From Paludibacteraceae bacterium (GTDB taxonomy: Bacteria > Bacteroidota > Bacteroidia > Bacteroidales > Paludibacteraceae), in NCBI GenBank assembly GCA_017630395.1, contig JAGBVI010000070.1, positions 32,630 through 96,629 of the forward strand: a DNA stretch of 64,000 nt, in the 5' to 3' direction. How positions within the stretch are numbered: position 1 is the first letter of the stretch; each line of letters begins with the position of its first letter. Under the pieces are notes generated by a model. The model did no database searches. It saw nothing but the letters and a program-made list of their open reading frames with translations, and was not told the DNA's origin. This document shows positions 8,564 to 18,074 of the stretch, in pieces. The position numbers and the translations under genes were made by a program.

Positions 8564-11500
8564 ATGAATAGTATGGTTGTTTTGAATCGGAATTTCATTA
8601 AGAAATATTGCTGGTTCATATTATTTTGTGTATTCCCATTGTTGTTGTCTGCTCAGTGTCCGGTGTTAATTGGAGGTTCTGATTTTGAGGATATTGGTAG
8701 TAGTGATACTTTGTGGAATGGGACTTTTAGTTTAACCAAACAGAAAGGTCCTACTGGAAATTCTTTTTTATCGGATTTTCCTCATGCAGATTCTGCTCAA
8801 ATGTTTTATGAAGATCTGGCGTTATATGCTATAACTTCTAATCCCCATTTGCTTGATTCTACCTATATCGACATTGATAAAAATATGTGTGTGATAAAGA
8901 CAAAGTACGATGATGTGAAAAATGCTATGTTTAAGTATCGTATTAATGGATTGCAACCGGGAACTAACTTCAATATTAAAATGAAAATTTATAATGTAAT
9001 TGATCCCAATAAATCTTCGTGTTCATTTTTAGAGTGGCAGTCTGGAATTAGACTTGTTTCAAAAATTGATCAATATGGAAATGTTCCAGAAAATTCGATT
9101 AGTGAATCTATTAAATTAGGAGCTCCGGGTTCTGATTTTATAGATGTTAATATATCTGGTACTTTACCTGCTACGGATAATTATTTGGAATTTTCAATTT
9201 TGCCCGACTATAACTTATCCAAATGTGCTGCGTTTGGTATCACTGATCTTGAAGTCTATGGTTGTTATAAACCAAAAGTAAAATCAAACATGGGGATTGA
9301 TATTTGTCAAGGGGAACAAAACTTATTTTATTTAGATCGAGAATATAATGCATCATCTTATGAGTGGATGAAATCAACTGATAATGGAGCTTCATGGACG
9401 AGTGTTGGAAGTTCGAAAAATTTATTAGAAGAAGTTCATGAGCCAATTGTAATGTATTATTGTTTGGTAGATGGTGTGGAATCCGATACTATTAGTATTA
9501 CTTCTTCTAAATGTTGTGAGGATGAATTTGGAAATCCTATGTCTAAGTTGACTGTTTTTTATGAGAATTTTGGTAGTTTCAAAGACGGGCATACCTATGT
9601 TGATGCTGATGGAGTTGAGACGCAAACTCCTGCAAATTGGATCGAGACACGTGCTGATACCCGTTTTACAATGCCTGCTGCACAAAAATTTGACCCTACC
9701 GGGCAAATTAATGATGGCTCATACGGAGTAGTTGTTCCTACAAGTATGGGGTATAAAACAGATTGGTGGGCTACTTGGATGACTGGTGTAACTTCTGATT
9801 ATACGAGTACCGTTGGTGGAGAAGAAAATGGTGCTTGCTTGTTTATGAATGTGTCTGAAGGTTTTCATGATGTAATATTCTCAACTTCTATTGATGGATT
9901 GTGTACAAATAAGCCTCTGTTTTTTGAAACTTTTATTGCTAATATGTCAGGAGGTTCTGATCCTGAAATTACTCTTAACATAAAAGATTCAAAAACGGGG
10001 AATATTATAGAATCAGCTACAGCTGTTGCTCTGGCTGGAAATGGTTGGATTCGTGTTAATATTGATGAATTATTGTTAGATGAAAATGTGACTTCTGTGA
10101 TTTTAGAAGTGGTTGCTACCGGTACTGAAGATCTTGATTATGATTATTCTGGATGTAACGATAGCGGTCATCCAAATAAGTATTGGAAATGTGGAAATGA
10201 TTTAGCTATTGATGATATTAAATTCAGTGTTTGTTCTCCTCCTAATGTTGATCTTTATTCCAATTTATCTTCCTTTGCAAGGGATACAACTATTTGTGGA
10301 GATACTGATATTACCGTTGGTACAGTAACTAGTTCTTTGTTGGAATCTTTTTACAAAAATTCTCCTAAATTTTTATATCAACAAAGTTCGGATGGTGAAA
10401 ATTGGGTAAATATGAAAGTTGTTACAGATAAAGAGTTTACCTTTAATACGGCTGATTATCCGGCTGACACAAATTATATTCGTTTGGTTGTTACTTCTGA
10501 ATCTGGAGTGAATAAGTTTATTGAGAATCCTTCTGCTGCCGATTTTGATAATCCATGTAGGGATTATTCAATTTCTAAGCCGTTTAAAATAATTAGGGCC
10601 GGCAGTATCGATTTGGGTAAGAGTTATTCTGGTTCTGCTTGTAAAAATGAAAAGGTAACGTTGAAAGGTGTTAGTACTCCTACTATTAGTAGTTGGCATT
10701 GGGCTGATAGTCATGATAACAAATTAACAACTTCTTCGGAATTGGATTTTTCATTCGATTTGGTCTCAGATACAACATTTTATTTCGTTGGTTATTCTCC
10801 GGATGGTTGTGTGGGTAAGCGTAAATATGAGGTGGATGTTAATCCTACTGCTGAGGTTCAACTGCTTTTGGATATGTATTGCGATTCTACCATTCTCTCA
10901 TATTCTGCAACTCCCGCAAATGCTACACTGGATTGGGTGTTGGATGGTGTTGCCTATACACCATCTTCTCCTATTGTTTTCAAACAGGCTGATATGGGTG
11001 CTAAACTTTCTATTGTGGCTTCGGCTGCCGGTTATTGCGAAAGTTTGCCTGCTGAAGAGGTTATTGCAGTGAAACAGAGTCCTGTTGCGCCTACTACTCT
11101 GGATATTGATTTGGTGGCTACTCCAAATAAGTCTATCTCGCTCGATACAGCTGCAACTGCTGATGCGGGTTGTTCTTTGTTGTGGTATGGCAATGGTTCT
11201 GTTTATACTTCTACTGCTGCTACCGCAACTCCAACTCTTTCTGTTGCTCAAGAGGGTACTTTCTATTATTGGGTAACTCAGTTGAATGCGGATAATTGTG
11301 AGAGTGATACAGTGCGTGTTACAGTAACTGTTAATGATGCCCCGCTTCCTACAACAAGAGATACTATGGTTTGTGTAGGGGAGAGTGTGAACTTGTCTGA
11401 TTTGGCAACTCCGGAAAATAATACAGATTATACGTTGAATTGGTATATCGACAATAATGTGCAAAAGGAAACTTCTGTGCCGACAGTGGATGTTTCTATT

Positions 11501-14500
11501 CCAACAATGCGTACTTTCTACGTTTCTCAGACCAACAATGCGGCGGCTATTCCTGTAGAGAGTAAAAAGAAAAAGATCGTTGTTGAGATCTTTGCCGTGC
11601 AAAAACCTACTAAACCTGCGGATATCCAACTGTGCTATGGGGATAACGCTCCTGTTTTATCATATACAAATGAGGCTTATCCTTCGAACTATTTAGGAGC
11701 TGATGCTACGGTATGGTACGTGAATGGGGGCGCGCAGAATGCGGTTCCGGTTATTTCAACTGCTGTTCAGCAAACTACAACTACCACTTATAGTATCGGT
11801 CAGACTTATACCATCCCGACAAGCGGTTCGGTTTGTATTGGTGATACTACCTCCTTTAATGTTACCGTTACGGTTGTTCAGGCTCCTATCGGTTCTTTCA
11901 ATGTTGGTTATGTGCGTAGTGAGGCTGCAAATAATAATGGTGTTTTTGCTGATGACTTGTTGAAAAAGGATTCTGCAGTGGCTGTGCCTAATCAAGGTTG
12001 TCAGTTGTTATGGTATGATGAAAACAAAAATATAATAGGTAATGGCTTGACGGCTCCAACTCCGAAGTATGATGCTAATTGGCCGGTAGGACAAGAGGTG
12101 AAGTTTACCTATTATGTTGCACAAAAAGATGTTGCAACCGGTTGTGTGAGCGAAATGAAAGAGGTGGAGGTTGTAATCAGTGATTCTCCTAAACCTAAGG
12201 TGACTCCTCTTTATTATTGCGTTGGAGATGACCCTAAATCTACATCTTTTGCTAAGGATTTATTGGCAAGTGCTACTCCGGACATGACCATCAACCCTCA
12301 GGGAAATTATAAGTTGTTGTGGTTCTCGTCGGCCGATGAGTATAAAACAAATCCTGCTGCCGGTGTAGAGACTCCCGTGAAAGTTCCTTCTACTCAGTCT
12401 GCAGGAACGCAAGAGTTTTTTGTTTGTCAGTATGATAATGATTCAAAAGCAATGAGTTTCCCTTCTTCCGTTCTTGTAACTGTTTATGAGAATCCGGTAT
12501 TAACGCCTCAGTCAACAACGCAAGTTTGCGATTTAGATGGCGCAGGTGCTAAGGTTGATTTGAACGAAGGGTATAAGACAGATATAGTAACAACAGCAGA
12601 ATTTTTCTTGGATGCGGCAGCGCAAACGCCAATTAATCCTATAGTTTCTTCTTCTGCAACATATTATGCAAGGGGATACTATTCGCCAATTGCTAACTTG
12701 GTATGTTATTCTACGATAGAACCTATTGTTGCAACTATCTATGATTTGAATACTCCTACAATTGATGCAAAACCTACTGCTTGTCCGGGTAGTGTTGCTA
12801 CACTCTCGGCTACTGCTGTTTCTCTCAATCCGGGAGCGACAAGTGTTTCTTATGCTTGGTCTGCTTCTGATGGTTCTTCTTATACCGGTAGTACTATCAC
12901 TTCTAATCCTCTTCCGGCAGAAGCTAAAAAAACTGTTACTTATAGTGTTGTTGCTACAGTAGGTTCTTGTCAGCTGTCGGCTTCTCATACCATTACAGTG
13001 GGTAGTGCTCCTATTTCCGGCGAAATTTCTATCGTTGAGACTCAAAATGCTACTCCATTCTCTATCGTTAATCAGTCGGCTACTGAAATCTATACTTGTG
13101 GAGGCGATTTGGAAATGACTGCTACCATGACCAAAACTGAGGGTGATTATGTTTGGTTTAAAAATAATGTTCAAGTCGCAACGGGTGATATCTTCACTAC
13201 TCCAATGCCGGAGGGTGATGCCTCTTTCCGTGTAGAATTTATTAATGAGTGTCCAACCTATATGGATTTTATTGTTCACTCTATTCCGGTAACTGCAACT
13301 CCTATTGGTTCTACTACAATTGAAATTTGCGAAGGAGAAAAGTTTACAACCGGTCTGACATTTACTTCACGAGAAACTCCTGAAATACAATGGTATAAGG
13401 GTACTGAATTAATATCGGGAGCTAATCAAAAGGATTTTGTTATTAATTCTGTTTCGGATAGCGATGATGGAGTGTACAACTTTGTGGTGAAAAATAGCGC
13501 TTGTTCGGCGAAGGGGGATGCTCATACGCTGAATGCTAAGCCATACATAAAAGTTACGGAATTTACATCTCCATTTATTGTCCCTCGTAATGGTAGTCAA
13601 ACAATTGATTTAGACATTACGGTTCCGACTTCCGGAGGTGTACAAAACATAGATTGGATAGAGAATGGTGCTACTGTTTCTTCGGATAAGTCTTACTCTA
13701 TTAACAATGTTGTTGCCGATCATAATTATCATATAACATTGAGTGATCCGGAATATTGTGAAGCTTCTCTTGATGTGATTGTTTGGGTGGATGCTGAACT
13801 TCAATTGACAACTCAGTTGAAAGATACTTTATGTATTGGTTCTGCTGATATTTTAGTGATTGATACCACCGGAACCGGTGCATTCCGTCAGCCGGGAGTT
13901 ATTCCTTCTCTCAAGGTATCTTCCTCTATTGGTGGAGAAACAAAGGATTTGTCCTCTTCGCTTCAAAAAGTGGGTGATAAGCTGCAGTTAACGGTTTCTC
14001 CTGATCTTAATGCTACGTATAAAGTCGATTTCATTTACGGAACTCAAAATCTTTCTTCCTCTGAGTTGGTGACGGTTATTCCTGCTATTACAGTGGTTGT
14101 TCCGAAGGCTCAAGAGATATGCGAGGGTGAGAGTGCTACTATTTATGTAGAAAAGGTTCTTCCTATAGGTACCACCGTTTCTTGGTTGGCTGATCCTACA
14201 ATAGAAGGTTCTACTGATGGTGATAGTATTACAGTGAAACCTATTTATGCTGGTGGTGCTAATTCGCAATCTATTGTTTATTATACCGCTGTCGCTTATA
14301 ACAAACTTTGTGATAGTGAGGCTCAATTTGAAGTGCCTATTAAAGTTGATGAACCTCTTTCCGGATTTATTGCCGGAAAACAGGCTATTTGTGAGAATGA
14401 ATCTGCAGTCTTAAATGCAACGGACTATAGTGCCTCTGTTTATAGTTGGAGTGCTAATGGTTCTGTTCTCTCCAATAGTGGTATGCTGACAGTTAAACCT

Positions 14501-15076
14501 GCAGAGACTACTACCTATATCGTGGATATGGAGAGGGGGATGTGTAAGGCATCGGACAACTTTACGGTGGAAGTTACTACCATTCCAACTATTGTTTCTG
14601 TAGATTCTATTGGTATTCGTGATAGACAGGTTATCGTTGAGGCCGGCAAGGGTACACCTCCGTTTGAGTATTGGTGCGACGAGAATAAGAATTTGGCTAA
14701 TGTTGATGATATTTTGTATGGCTTATCTTTTACTTCTCATGTTGCTCATGTTATGGATATTAACGGATGTACTTCATCCATGCAATTTGTTATGCTTCCT
14801 CCTCAAATTTCTATCCCTGAACACTTCTCTCCGAATGGTGATGGGGTGAATGATAATTGGGTCGTTGGCTCTCTTGCTGATGTATATCCTGAAGCTTTGG
14901 TTGTTATTTATGACCGTTTTGGTAAAGAGTTAATTCGTTTCAGAGGCGAAGATGCTAATGGTTGGGATGGAACTTACAACGGGGTGAGTATGCCTTCTAC
15001 TGATTATTGGTATGTTATTGATATAGAGGAAATTGATATGCAATATACAGGGCATTTCACCTTGGTTAGACAGTAA
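8564..15076 (+). CDS. Giant secreted Ig-like repeat protein with T9SS type B sorting domain
   Basis: 2170 residues. A signal peptide covers residues 1-31 (FILFCVFPLLLSAQ). Residues about 35-240 and 330-570 look like two beta-rich lectin-like or jelly-roll modules. Then follow many Ig-like or PKD-like modules of about 80-100 residues with recurring WY and CEGE motifs (ICEGEKFTTG, ICEGESATIY, ICENESAVLN). The last 85 residues, from ISIPEHFSPNGDGVNDNW through VIYDRFGKELIRFRG to GHFTLVRQ, are the gliding-motility-type (CHU_C) domain that serves as a type B signal for T9SS. The protein is therefore exported and displayed or released. Adhesion is the usual inference for this design; no catalytic motif is seen. 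An alternative ATG lies at 8573. Confidence 0.85.
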   Translation: MNSMVVLNRNFIKKYCWFILFCVFPLLLSAQCPVLIGGSDFEDIGSSDTLWNGTFSLTKQKGPTGNSFLSDFPHADSAQMFYEDLALYAITSNPHLLDSTYIDIDKNMCVIKTKYDDVKNAMFKYRINGLQPGTNFNIKMKIYNVIDPNKSSCSFLEWQSGIRLVSKIDQYGNVPENSISESIKLGAPGSDFIDVNISGTLPATDNYLEFSILPDYNLSKCAAFGITDLEVYGCYKPKVKSNMGIDICQGEQNLFYLDREYNASSYEWMKSTDNGASWTSVGSSKNLLEEVHEPIVMYYCLVDGVESDTISITSSKCCEDEFGNPMSKLTVFYENFGSFKDGHTYVDADGVETQTPANWIETRADTRFTMPAAQKFDPTGQINDGSYGVVVPTSMGYKTDWWATWMTGVTSDYTSTVGGEENGACLFMNVSEGFHDVIFSTSIDGLCTNKPLFFETFIANMSGGSDPEITLNIKDSKTGNIIESATAVALAGNGWIRVNIDELLLDENVTSVILEVVATGTEDLDYDYSGCNDSGHPNKYWKCGNDLAIDDIKFSVCSPPNVDLYSNLSSFARDTTICGDTDITVGTVTSSLLESFYKNSPKFLYQQSSDGENWVNMKVVTDKEFTFNTADYPADTNYIRLVVTSESGVNKFIENPSAADFDNPCRDYSISKPFKIIRAGSIDLGKSYSGSACKNEKVTLKGVSTPTISSWHWADSHDNKLTTSSELDFSFDLVSDTTFYFVGYSPDGCVGKRKYEVDVNPTAEVQLLLDMYCDSTILSYSATPANATLDWVLDGVAYTPSSPIVFKQADMGAKLSIVASAAGYCESLPAEEVIAVKQSPVAPTTLDIDLVATPNKSISLDTAATADAGCSLLWYGNGSVYTSTAATATPTLSVAQEGTFYYWVTQLNADNCESDTVRVTVTVNDAPLPTTRDTMVCVGESVNLSDLATPENNTDYTLNWYIDNNVQKETSVPTVDVSIPTMRTFYVSQTNNAAAIPVESKKKKIVVEIFAVQKPTKPADIQLCYGDNAPVLSYTNEAYPSNYLGADATVWYVNGGAQNAVPVISTAVQQTTTTTYSIGQTYTIPTSGSVCIGDTTSFNVTVTVVQAPIGSFNVGYVRSEAANNNGVFADDLLKKDSAVAVPNQGCQLLWYDENKNIIGNGLTAPTPKYDANWPVGQEVKFTYYVAQKDVATGCVSEMKEVEVVISDSPKPKVTPLYYCVGDDPKSTSFAKDLLASATPDMTINPQGNYKLLWFSSADEYKTNPAAGVETPVKVPSTQSAGTQEFFVCQYDNDSKAMSFPSSVLVTVYENPVLTPQSTTQVCDLDGAGAKVDLNEGYKTDIVTTAEFFLDAAAQTPINPIVSSSATYYARGYYSPIANLVCYSTIEPIVATIYDLNTPTIDAKPTACPGSVATLSATAVSLNPGATSVSYAWSASDGSSYTGSTITSNPLPAEAKKTVTYSVVATVGSCQLSASHTITVGSAPISGEISIVETQNATPFSIVNQSATEIYTCGGDLEMTATMTKTEGDYVWFKNNVQVATGDIFTTPMPEGDASFRVEFINECPTYMDFIVHSIPVTATPIGSTTIEICEGEKFTTGLTFTSRETPEIQWYKGTELISGANQKDFVINSVSDSDDGVYNFVVKNSACSAKGDAHTLNAKPYIKVTEFTSPFIVPRNGSQTIDLDITVPTSGGVQNIDWIENGATVSSDKSYSINNVVADHNYHITLSDPEYCEASLDVIVWVDAELQLTTQLKDTLCIGSADILVIDTTGTGAFRQPGVIPSLKVSSSIGGETKDLSSSLQKVGDKLQLTVSPDLNATYKVDFIYGTQNLSSSELVTVIPAITVVVPKAQEICEGESATIYVEKVLPIGTTVSWLADPTIEGSTDGDSITVKPIYAGGANSQSIVYYTAVAYNKLCDSEAQFEVPIKVDEPLSGFIAGKQAICENESAVLNATDYSASVYSWSANGSVLSNSGMLTVKPAETTTYIVDMERGMCKASDNFTVEVTTIPTIVSVDSIGIRDRQVIVEAGKGTPPFEYWCDENKNLANVDDILYGLSFTSHVAHVMDINGCTSSMQFVMLPPQISIPEHFSPNGDGVNDNWVVGSLADVYPEALVVIYDRFGKELIRFRGEDANGWDGTYNGVSMPSTDYWYVIDIEEIDMQYTGHFTLVRQ

Positions 15077-15087
15077 ATGTGATTATT

Positions 15088-15128
15088 TAGATCTTAGTTC
15101 ATAGATTTTATCTAAGTTCTAAGATCTA
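15088..15128 (+). terminator. Hairpin after the giant cargo gene
   Basis: TAGATCTTAG at 15088-15097 and CTAAGATCTA at 15119-15128 form a perfect 10-bp stem 12 bases beyond the stop. There is no T tract, so termination by this hairpin alone is uncertain. Confidence 0.4.
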
Positions 15129-15152
15129 TCTAATTGTTGATGATATTCTTAT

Positions 15153-15266
15153 GGTGTGTTCTATAAATTCATAAATATAATAAAAAAGCTGTTTAAATTT
15201 TATTTCGAGTATATTTGAGAGTTATTAAATTTAAAATAAAATTTAAACGGCTTCTTATAGAATCCT
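15153..15266 (+). repeat. Family-2 element carrying a shortened family-1 element
   Basis: The left end GGTGTGTTCTATAAATT (15153-15169) and the right end TTATAGAATCC (about 15255-15265) are family-2 ends. Inside, 15186-15256 is a 71-bp family-1 deletion form whose arms AAGCTGTTTAAATTTTATTT and AAATAAAATTTAAACGGCTT are inverted copies with one mismatch. The nesting is the reverse of that at 28558-28954. Confidence 0.6.
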
Positions 15267-15284
15267 CTTTAAATTTTTTGGATT

Positions 15285-16901
15285 ATGTTTCATTCATTTT
15301 TATCAAATAATTCAACCGAACTTCCAGCTAAGTTTACTTATCCCTTTTGTTATAAACCTAACTCGTTAGCAGTAATGGCTGCTGAAGAGGTGAAAGAATA
15401 TCTTGTATCTCAAACACAATGGAATGATGAGTTAAAACGAGGGAAAATGTTTGGTGTTTTAGTTGTTAAAAATCAAAATAATCAGTTAGGTTATCTTGCA
15501 GGATTTTCCGGTAGAATAGCAGATTCTTATCATCACTCTTTTTTTGTTCCTCCTATTTATGATTTAAAGGAATCTTCCGGTTTCTTTTTGCGAGAAGAGG
15601 AGTGTATATCGAATTTAAATGAAAAAATTGAGAACCTTTTGTCGGATGAGAACTATATTTCTTTGAAAAATAGCTGGCAAAAACTTAATGATGATTTTTT
15701 ACTTTTCTTGGAGGAGAGTCAGAAACAACTGGCTTATAACAAAAAGTGCAGAGCAGAGAGAAGGACTCAATCATTGTCAGAAGAAGAGAATCTTCGTTTA
15801 ACTAAAGAGAGTCAGTTTCAAAAGGCTCAATTCAAAAGGGATAAACAAATTTGGCAGAATAAACTATCAGAACTTCGTACTCGTCTAGATAAATATGAAA
15901 CAGAAATTTCTGAACTACAAAATCTGCGGAAACAAAGTTCTGCTCTTTTGCAACAAAAAATATTTGAACAATTTGAATTGTTTAATGCGAAGGGAGAGAG
16001 GAAAAATCTTTGCCAAATTTTTAGTGATTACGGAAATTTGATTCCTCCCGGTGGGGCAGGAGAGTGTGCGGCACCTAAATTATTGCAACATGCATACAAA
16101 AATAATTTTAAGCCTGTTTGTATGGCCGAATTTTGGTGGGGGGAGTCTCCTGTAGGTGTTGTTCGTAACCATGGTTGCTTTTATCCCTCTTGCACTTCTA
16201 AATGTGGTCCAATACTTTCGTTTATGTTGCAAGGATTAGAGGTGGAGGAGAACCCTTTAAGTGTTGCTGTCTCATTAGAACATCAGGTGAAAATTATTTA
16301 TGAGGATGATTATATTTTGGTTTTAGATAAGCCGCATGGTATGCTTTCTGTCCCGGGTAAAGAGTCTCTTTCATCTATTTATGATTTTGTAAATCAACGT
16401 TGGAAAAATCTTTCCGGACCGTTAATTGTACATCGTTTGGATATGGCAACTTCCGGTATTATCTTGATAGCAAAAGACAAAATTTCTCATCAAAATTTGC
16501 AAGCTCAATTTAAAAATCGGGTCGTAAAAAAAACTTATATAGCAATTTTAGATGGAATCGTAGAAGAGGATGAGGGAACTATTGATTTACCCCTATTACC
16601 AGATTTTAATAACAGACCTTGCCAAATGGTAGATTTTAAATTGGGAAAACCTGCTTATACTTCTTATAAGGTCTTGGACAGAGGAAACGATTTTACTCGG
16701 ATGGAATTTTCTCCTTATACCGGACGCACTCATCAGTTACGAGTTCATGCGGCGCACAAGTCGGGGTTGAATCATCCTATCAAAGGAGATTTGCTCTATG
16801 GGAATGCGGCAGATAGGCTCTACCTTCATGCTCAATCCATCTCTTTTATTCATCCCAATAGCGGTAATAGTATTTCATTTACCTCCCTTCCTGATTTTTA
16901 A
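15285..16901 (+). CDS. RluA-family pseudouridine synthase with large N-terminal extension
   Basis: 538 residues. The C-terminal 220 residues are an RluA-type pseudouridine synthase: IIYEDDYILVLDKPHGMLSV, then IVHRLDMATSGIILIAKD with the catalytic Asp in HRLDMATSG, then FSPYTGRTHQLRVHAAHKSG. The preceding 320 residues are a family-specific extension: an N-terminal domain (residues 1-110), a charged coiled-coil segment (about 125-235) and a Cys-containing domain with PPGGAGECAAPKLLQHAY and HGCFYPSCTSKCGPIL. The same layout is found in a group of long RluA homologues. The last part contacts substrate RNA and may bind a metal through its cysteines. The target (tRNA or 23S rRNA uridine) cannot be read from the sequence. 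Confidence 0.85.
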   Translation: MFHSFLSNNSTELPAKFTYPFCYKPNSLAVMAAEEVKEYLVSQTQWNDELKRGKMFGVLVVKNQNNQLGYLAGFSGRIADSYHHSFFVPPIYDLKESSGFFLREEECISNLNEKIENLLSDENYISLKNSWQKLNDDFLLFLEESQKQLAYNKKCRAERRTQSLSEEENLRLTKESQFQKAQFKRDKQIWQNKLSELRTRLDKYETEISELQNLRKQSSALLQQKIFEQFELFNAKGERKNLCQIFSDYGNLIPPGGAGECAAPKLLQHAYKNNFKPVCMAEFWWGESPVGVVRNHGCFYPSCTSKCGPILSFMLQGLEVEENPLSVAVSLEHQVKIIYEDDYILVLDKPHGMLSVPGKESLSSIYDFVNQRWKNLSGPLIVHRLDMATSGIILIAKDKISHQNLQAQFKNRVVKKTYIAILDGIVEEDEGTIDLPLLPDFNNRPCQMVDFKLGKPAYTSYKVLDRGNDFTRMEFSPYTGRTHQLRVHAAHKSGLNHPIKGDLLYGNAADRLYLHAQSISFIHPNSGNSISFTSLPDF

Positions 16902-17027
16902 TTCATATTGGATTTAGAAAGATTTGAAATACAAAATTCGTCAGATAGGATTAGTACTTTATAGTAAATCCACTTGCCCCTAACATTCTCTTTATTTTTT
17001 TATTTCTGTGAATAATACAAACCATAA

Positions 17028-17061
17028 AGGGCTGAATTTCTCAATAAATGGAATCAGCCCT
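17028..17061. terminator. Hairpin between converging genes
   Basis: AGGGCTGA at 17028-17035 and TCAGCCCT at 17054-17061 pair perfectly (8 bp). The hairpin lies between the stop of the plus-strand pseudouridine synthase gene and the stop of the minus-strand sigma factor gene, so it may serve both. Confidence 0.55.
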
Positions 17062-17135
17062 AATTTATTTGTAATCCTTAGAGGGATGGTAATGATACAA
17101 AATTTTGTATAAACTCCGGTTTATAGATGTCCCTT

Positions 17136-17726
17136 TCAGAACTCTACATAAATGTTATGCTCTTTAGCTAATCGTTTCATATTCATAACAGCATAACGCA
17201 TTCTTCCCAATGCTGTATTTATGCTAACTTGAGTTTTGTCTGCAATATCTTTAAAACTAATATCTTCGAAAATGCGCATTTTTAATACCTCCTTTTGACA
17301 ATCGGGTAACAGTTCGATTAATCCAACTAAGTTAGTTAGCGTTTCCTCTTTATCCGAGTGTTCTTGCATGTCCGTATCGTATAATTTGATATTGTTTAGC
17401 AAGTCCAATCCATACTCTTCGTTAGATATGGTGTTTTCATTTTTTTCTTTTCTAAAATAATCTATGGTAAGGTTGTGCGATATGCGCAAAATCCAAGAAG
17501 AAAATTTCCCCTTCTCTGTATATCTACCTCGTTTGATTGTGGTAATTGCTTTTATGAATGTCTCCTGAAAGAGATCATTGGCAATATCTATATCTTTTAC
17601 TGTGGTGTAGATATAAGTATATACTCTTTTTTTATGGCGCAACAATAATATGTCGAAAGCTTCATTATTACCTTCGGCATACAATTGAACCAACTCCTCA
17701 TCAGTTAGTGATTTCAAAAATTCCAT
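17136..17726 (-). CDS. ECF RNA polymerase sigma factor
   Basis: 196 residues, the usual ECF size. Region 2 (residues about 8-95) contains DELVQLYAEGNNEAFDILLL, then DLFQETFIKAI and FSSWILRISHNLTIDYFRKE, the -10 recognition and core-binding part. Region 4 (about 130-190) reads LPDCQKEVLKMRIFEDISFK, then DIADKTQVSINTALGRMRYA, a helix-turn-helix for the -33/-35 element. No anti-sigma factor gene is adjacent, so control must come from elsewhere or from its own strong promoter. The gene is monocistronic. Its regulon cannot be inferred from the window. Confidence 0.9.
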   Translation of the reverse strand: MEFLKSLTDEELVQLYAEGNNEAFDILLLRHKKRVYTYIYTTVKDIDIANDLFQETFIKAITTIKRGRYTEKGKFSSWILRISHNLTIDYFRKEKNENTISNEEYGLDLLNNIKLYDTDMQEHSDKEETLTNLVGLIELLPDCQKEVLKMRIFEDISFKDIADKTQVSINTALGRMRYAVMNMKRLAKEHNIYVEF

Positions 17727-17836
17727 ACTTCATTTATTTATAATTAAAGTAGGAGTTTTCTCTATAGGCATTCTAATTTTATGGAAGTGACTAAAAAATT
17801 ATTCACATCACGAGTTTAACATTCATTTTCGCTTGC

Positions 17837-17867
17837 AAATATATTTATTTTATAGATATACTCAAAT
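17837..17867 (-). promoter_or_regulatory. Strong promoter of the ECF sigma gene
   Basis: On the minus strand TTTG (17867-17864), 19 bases, then TATATTTG (17844-17837): a perfect match to the -33/-7 consensus. The transcript would begin near 17829 with a leader of about 100 bases. Confidence 0.65.
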
Positions 17868-18074
17868 AGTTTAACGTTTTTTGTCTAAAAAACTGTCATT
17901 GTGTGAAATTTCTATTCGGTTCTATTGCCTAATTCTTTTATTTAGGCTTATTTCTGTAAATAACGAGAAAAGATTGAAATAAAGTCACCTAAGTGAGATT
18001 TACGATAGAATACGATAAATCTTTAATTATAGAACAATCTTCTTTGTAATCGATCGGTGTACTATACCCAAACG

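Noticed and set aside
10898..11629. Minus-strand 243-codon open frame inside the giant cargo gene
   Set aside because: Antisense of a long coding sequence with biased codons; composition rich in Arg, Ser and Ile is typical of a shadow frame. The same applies to 12533-13279.
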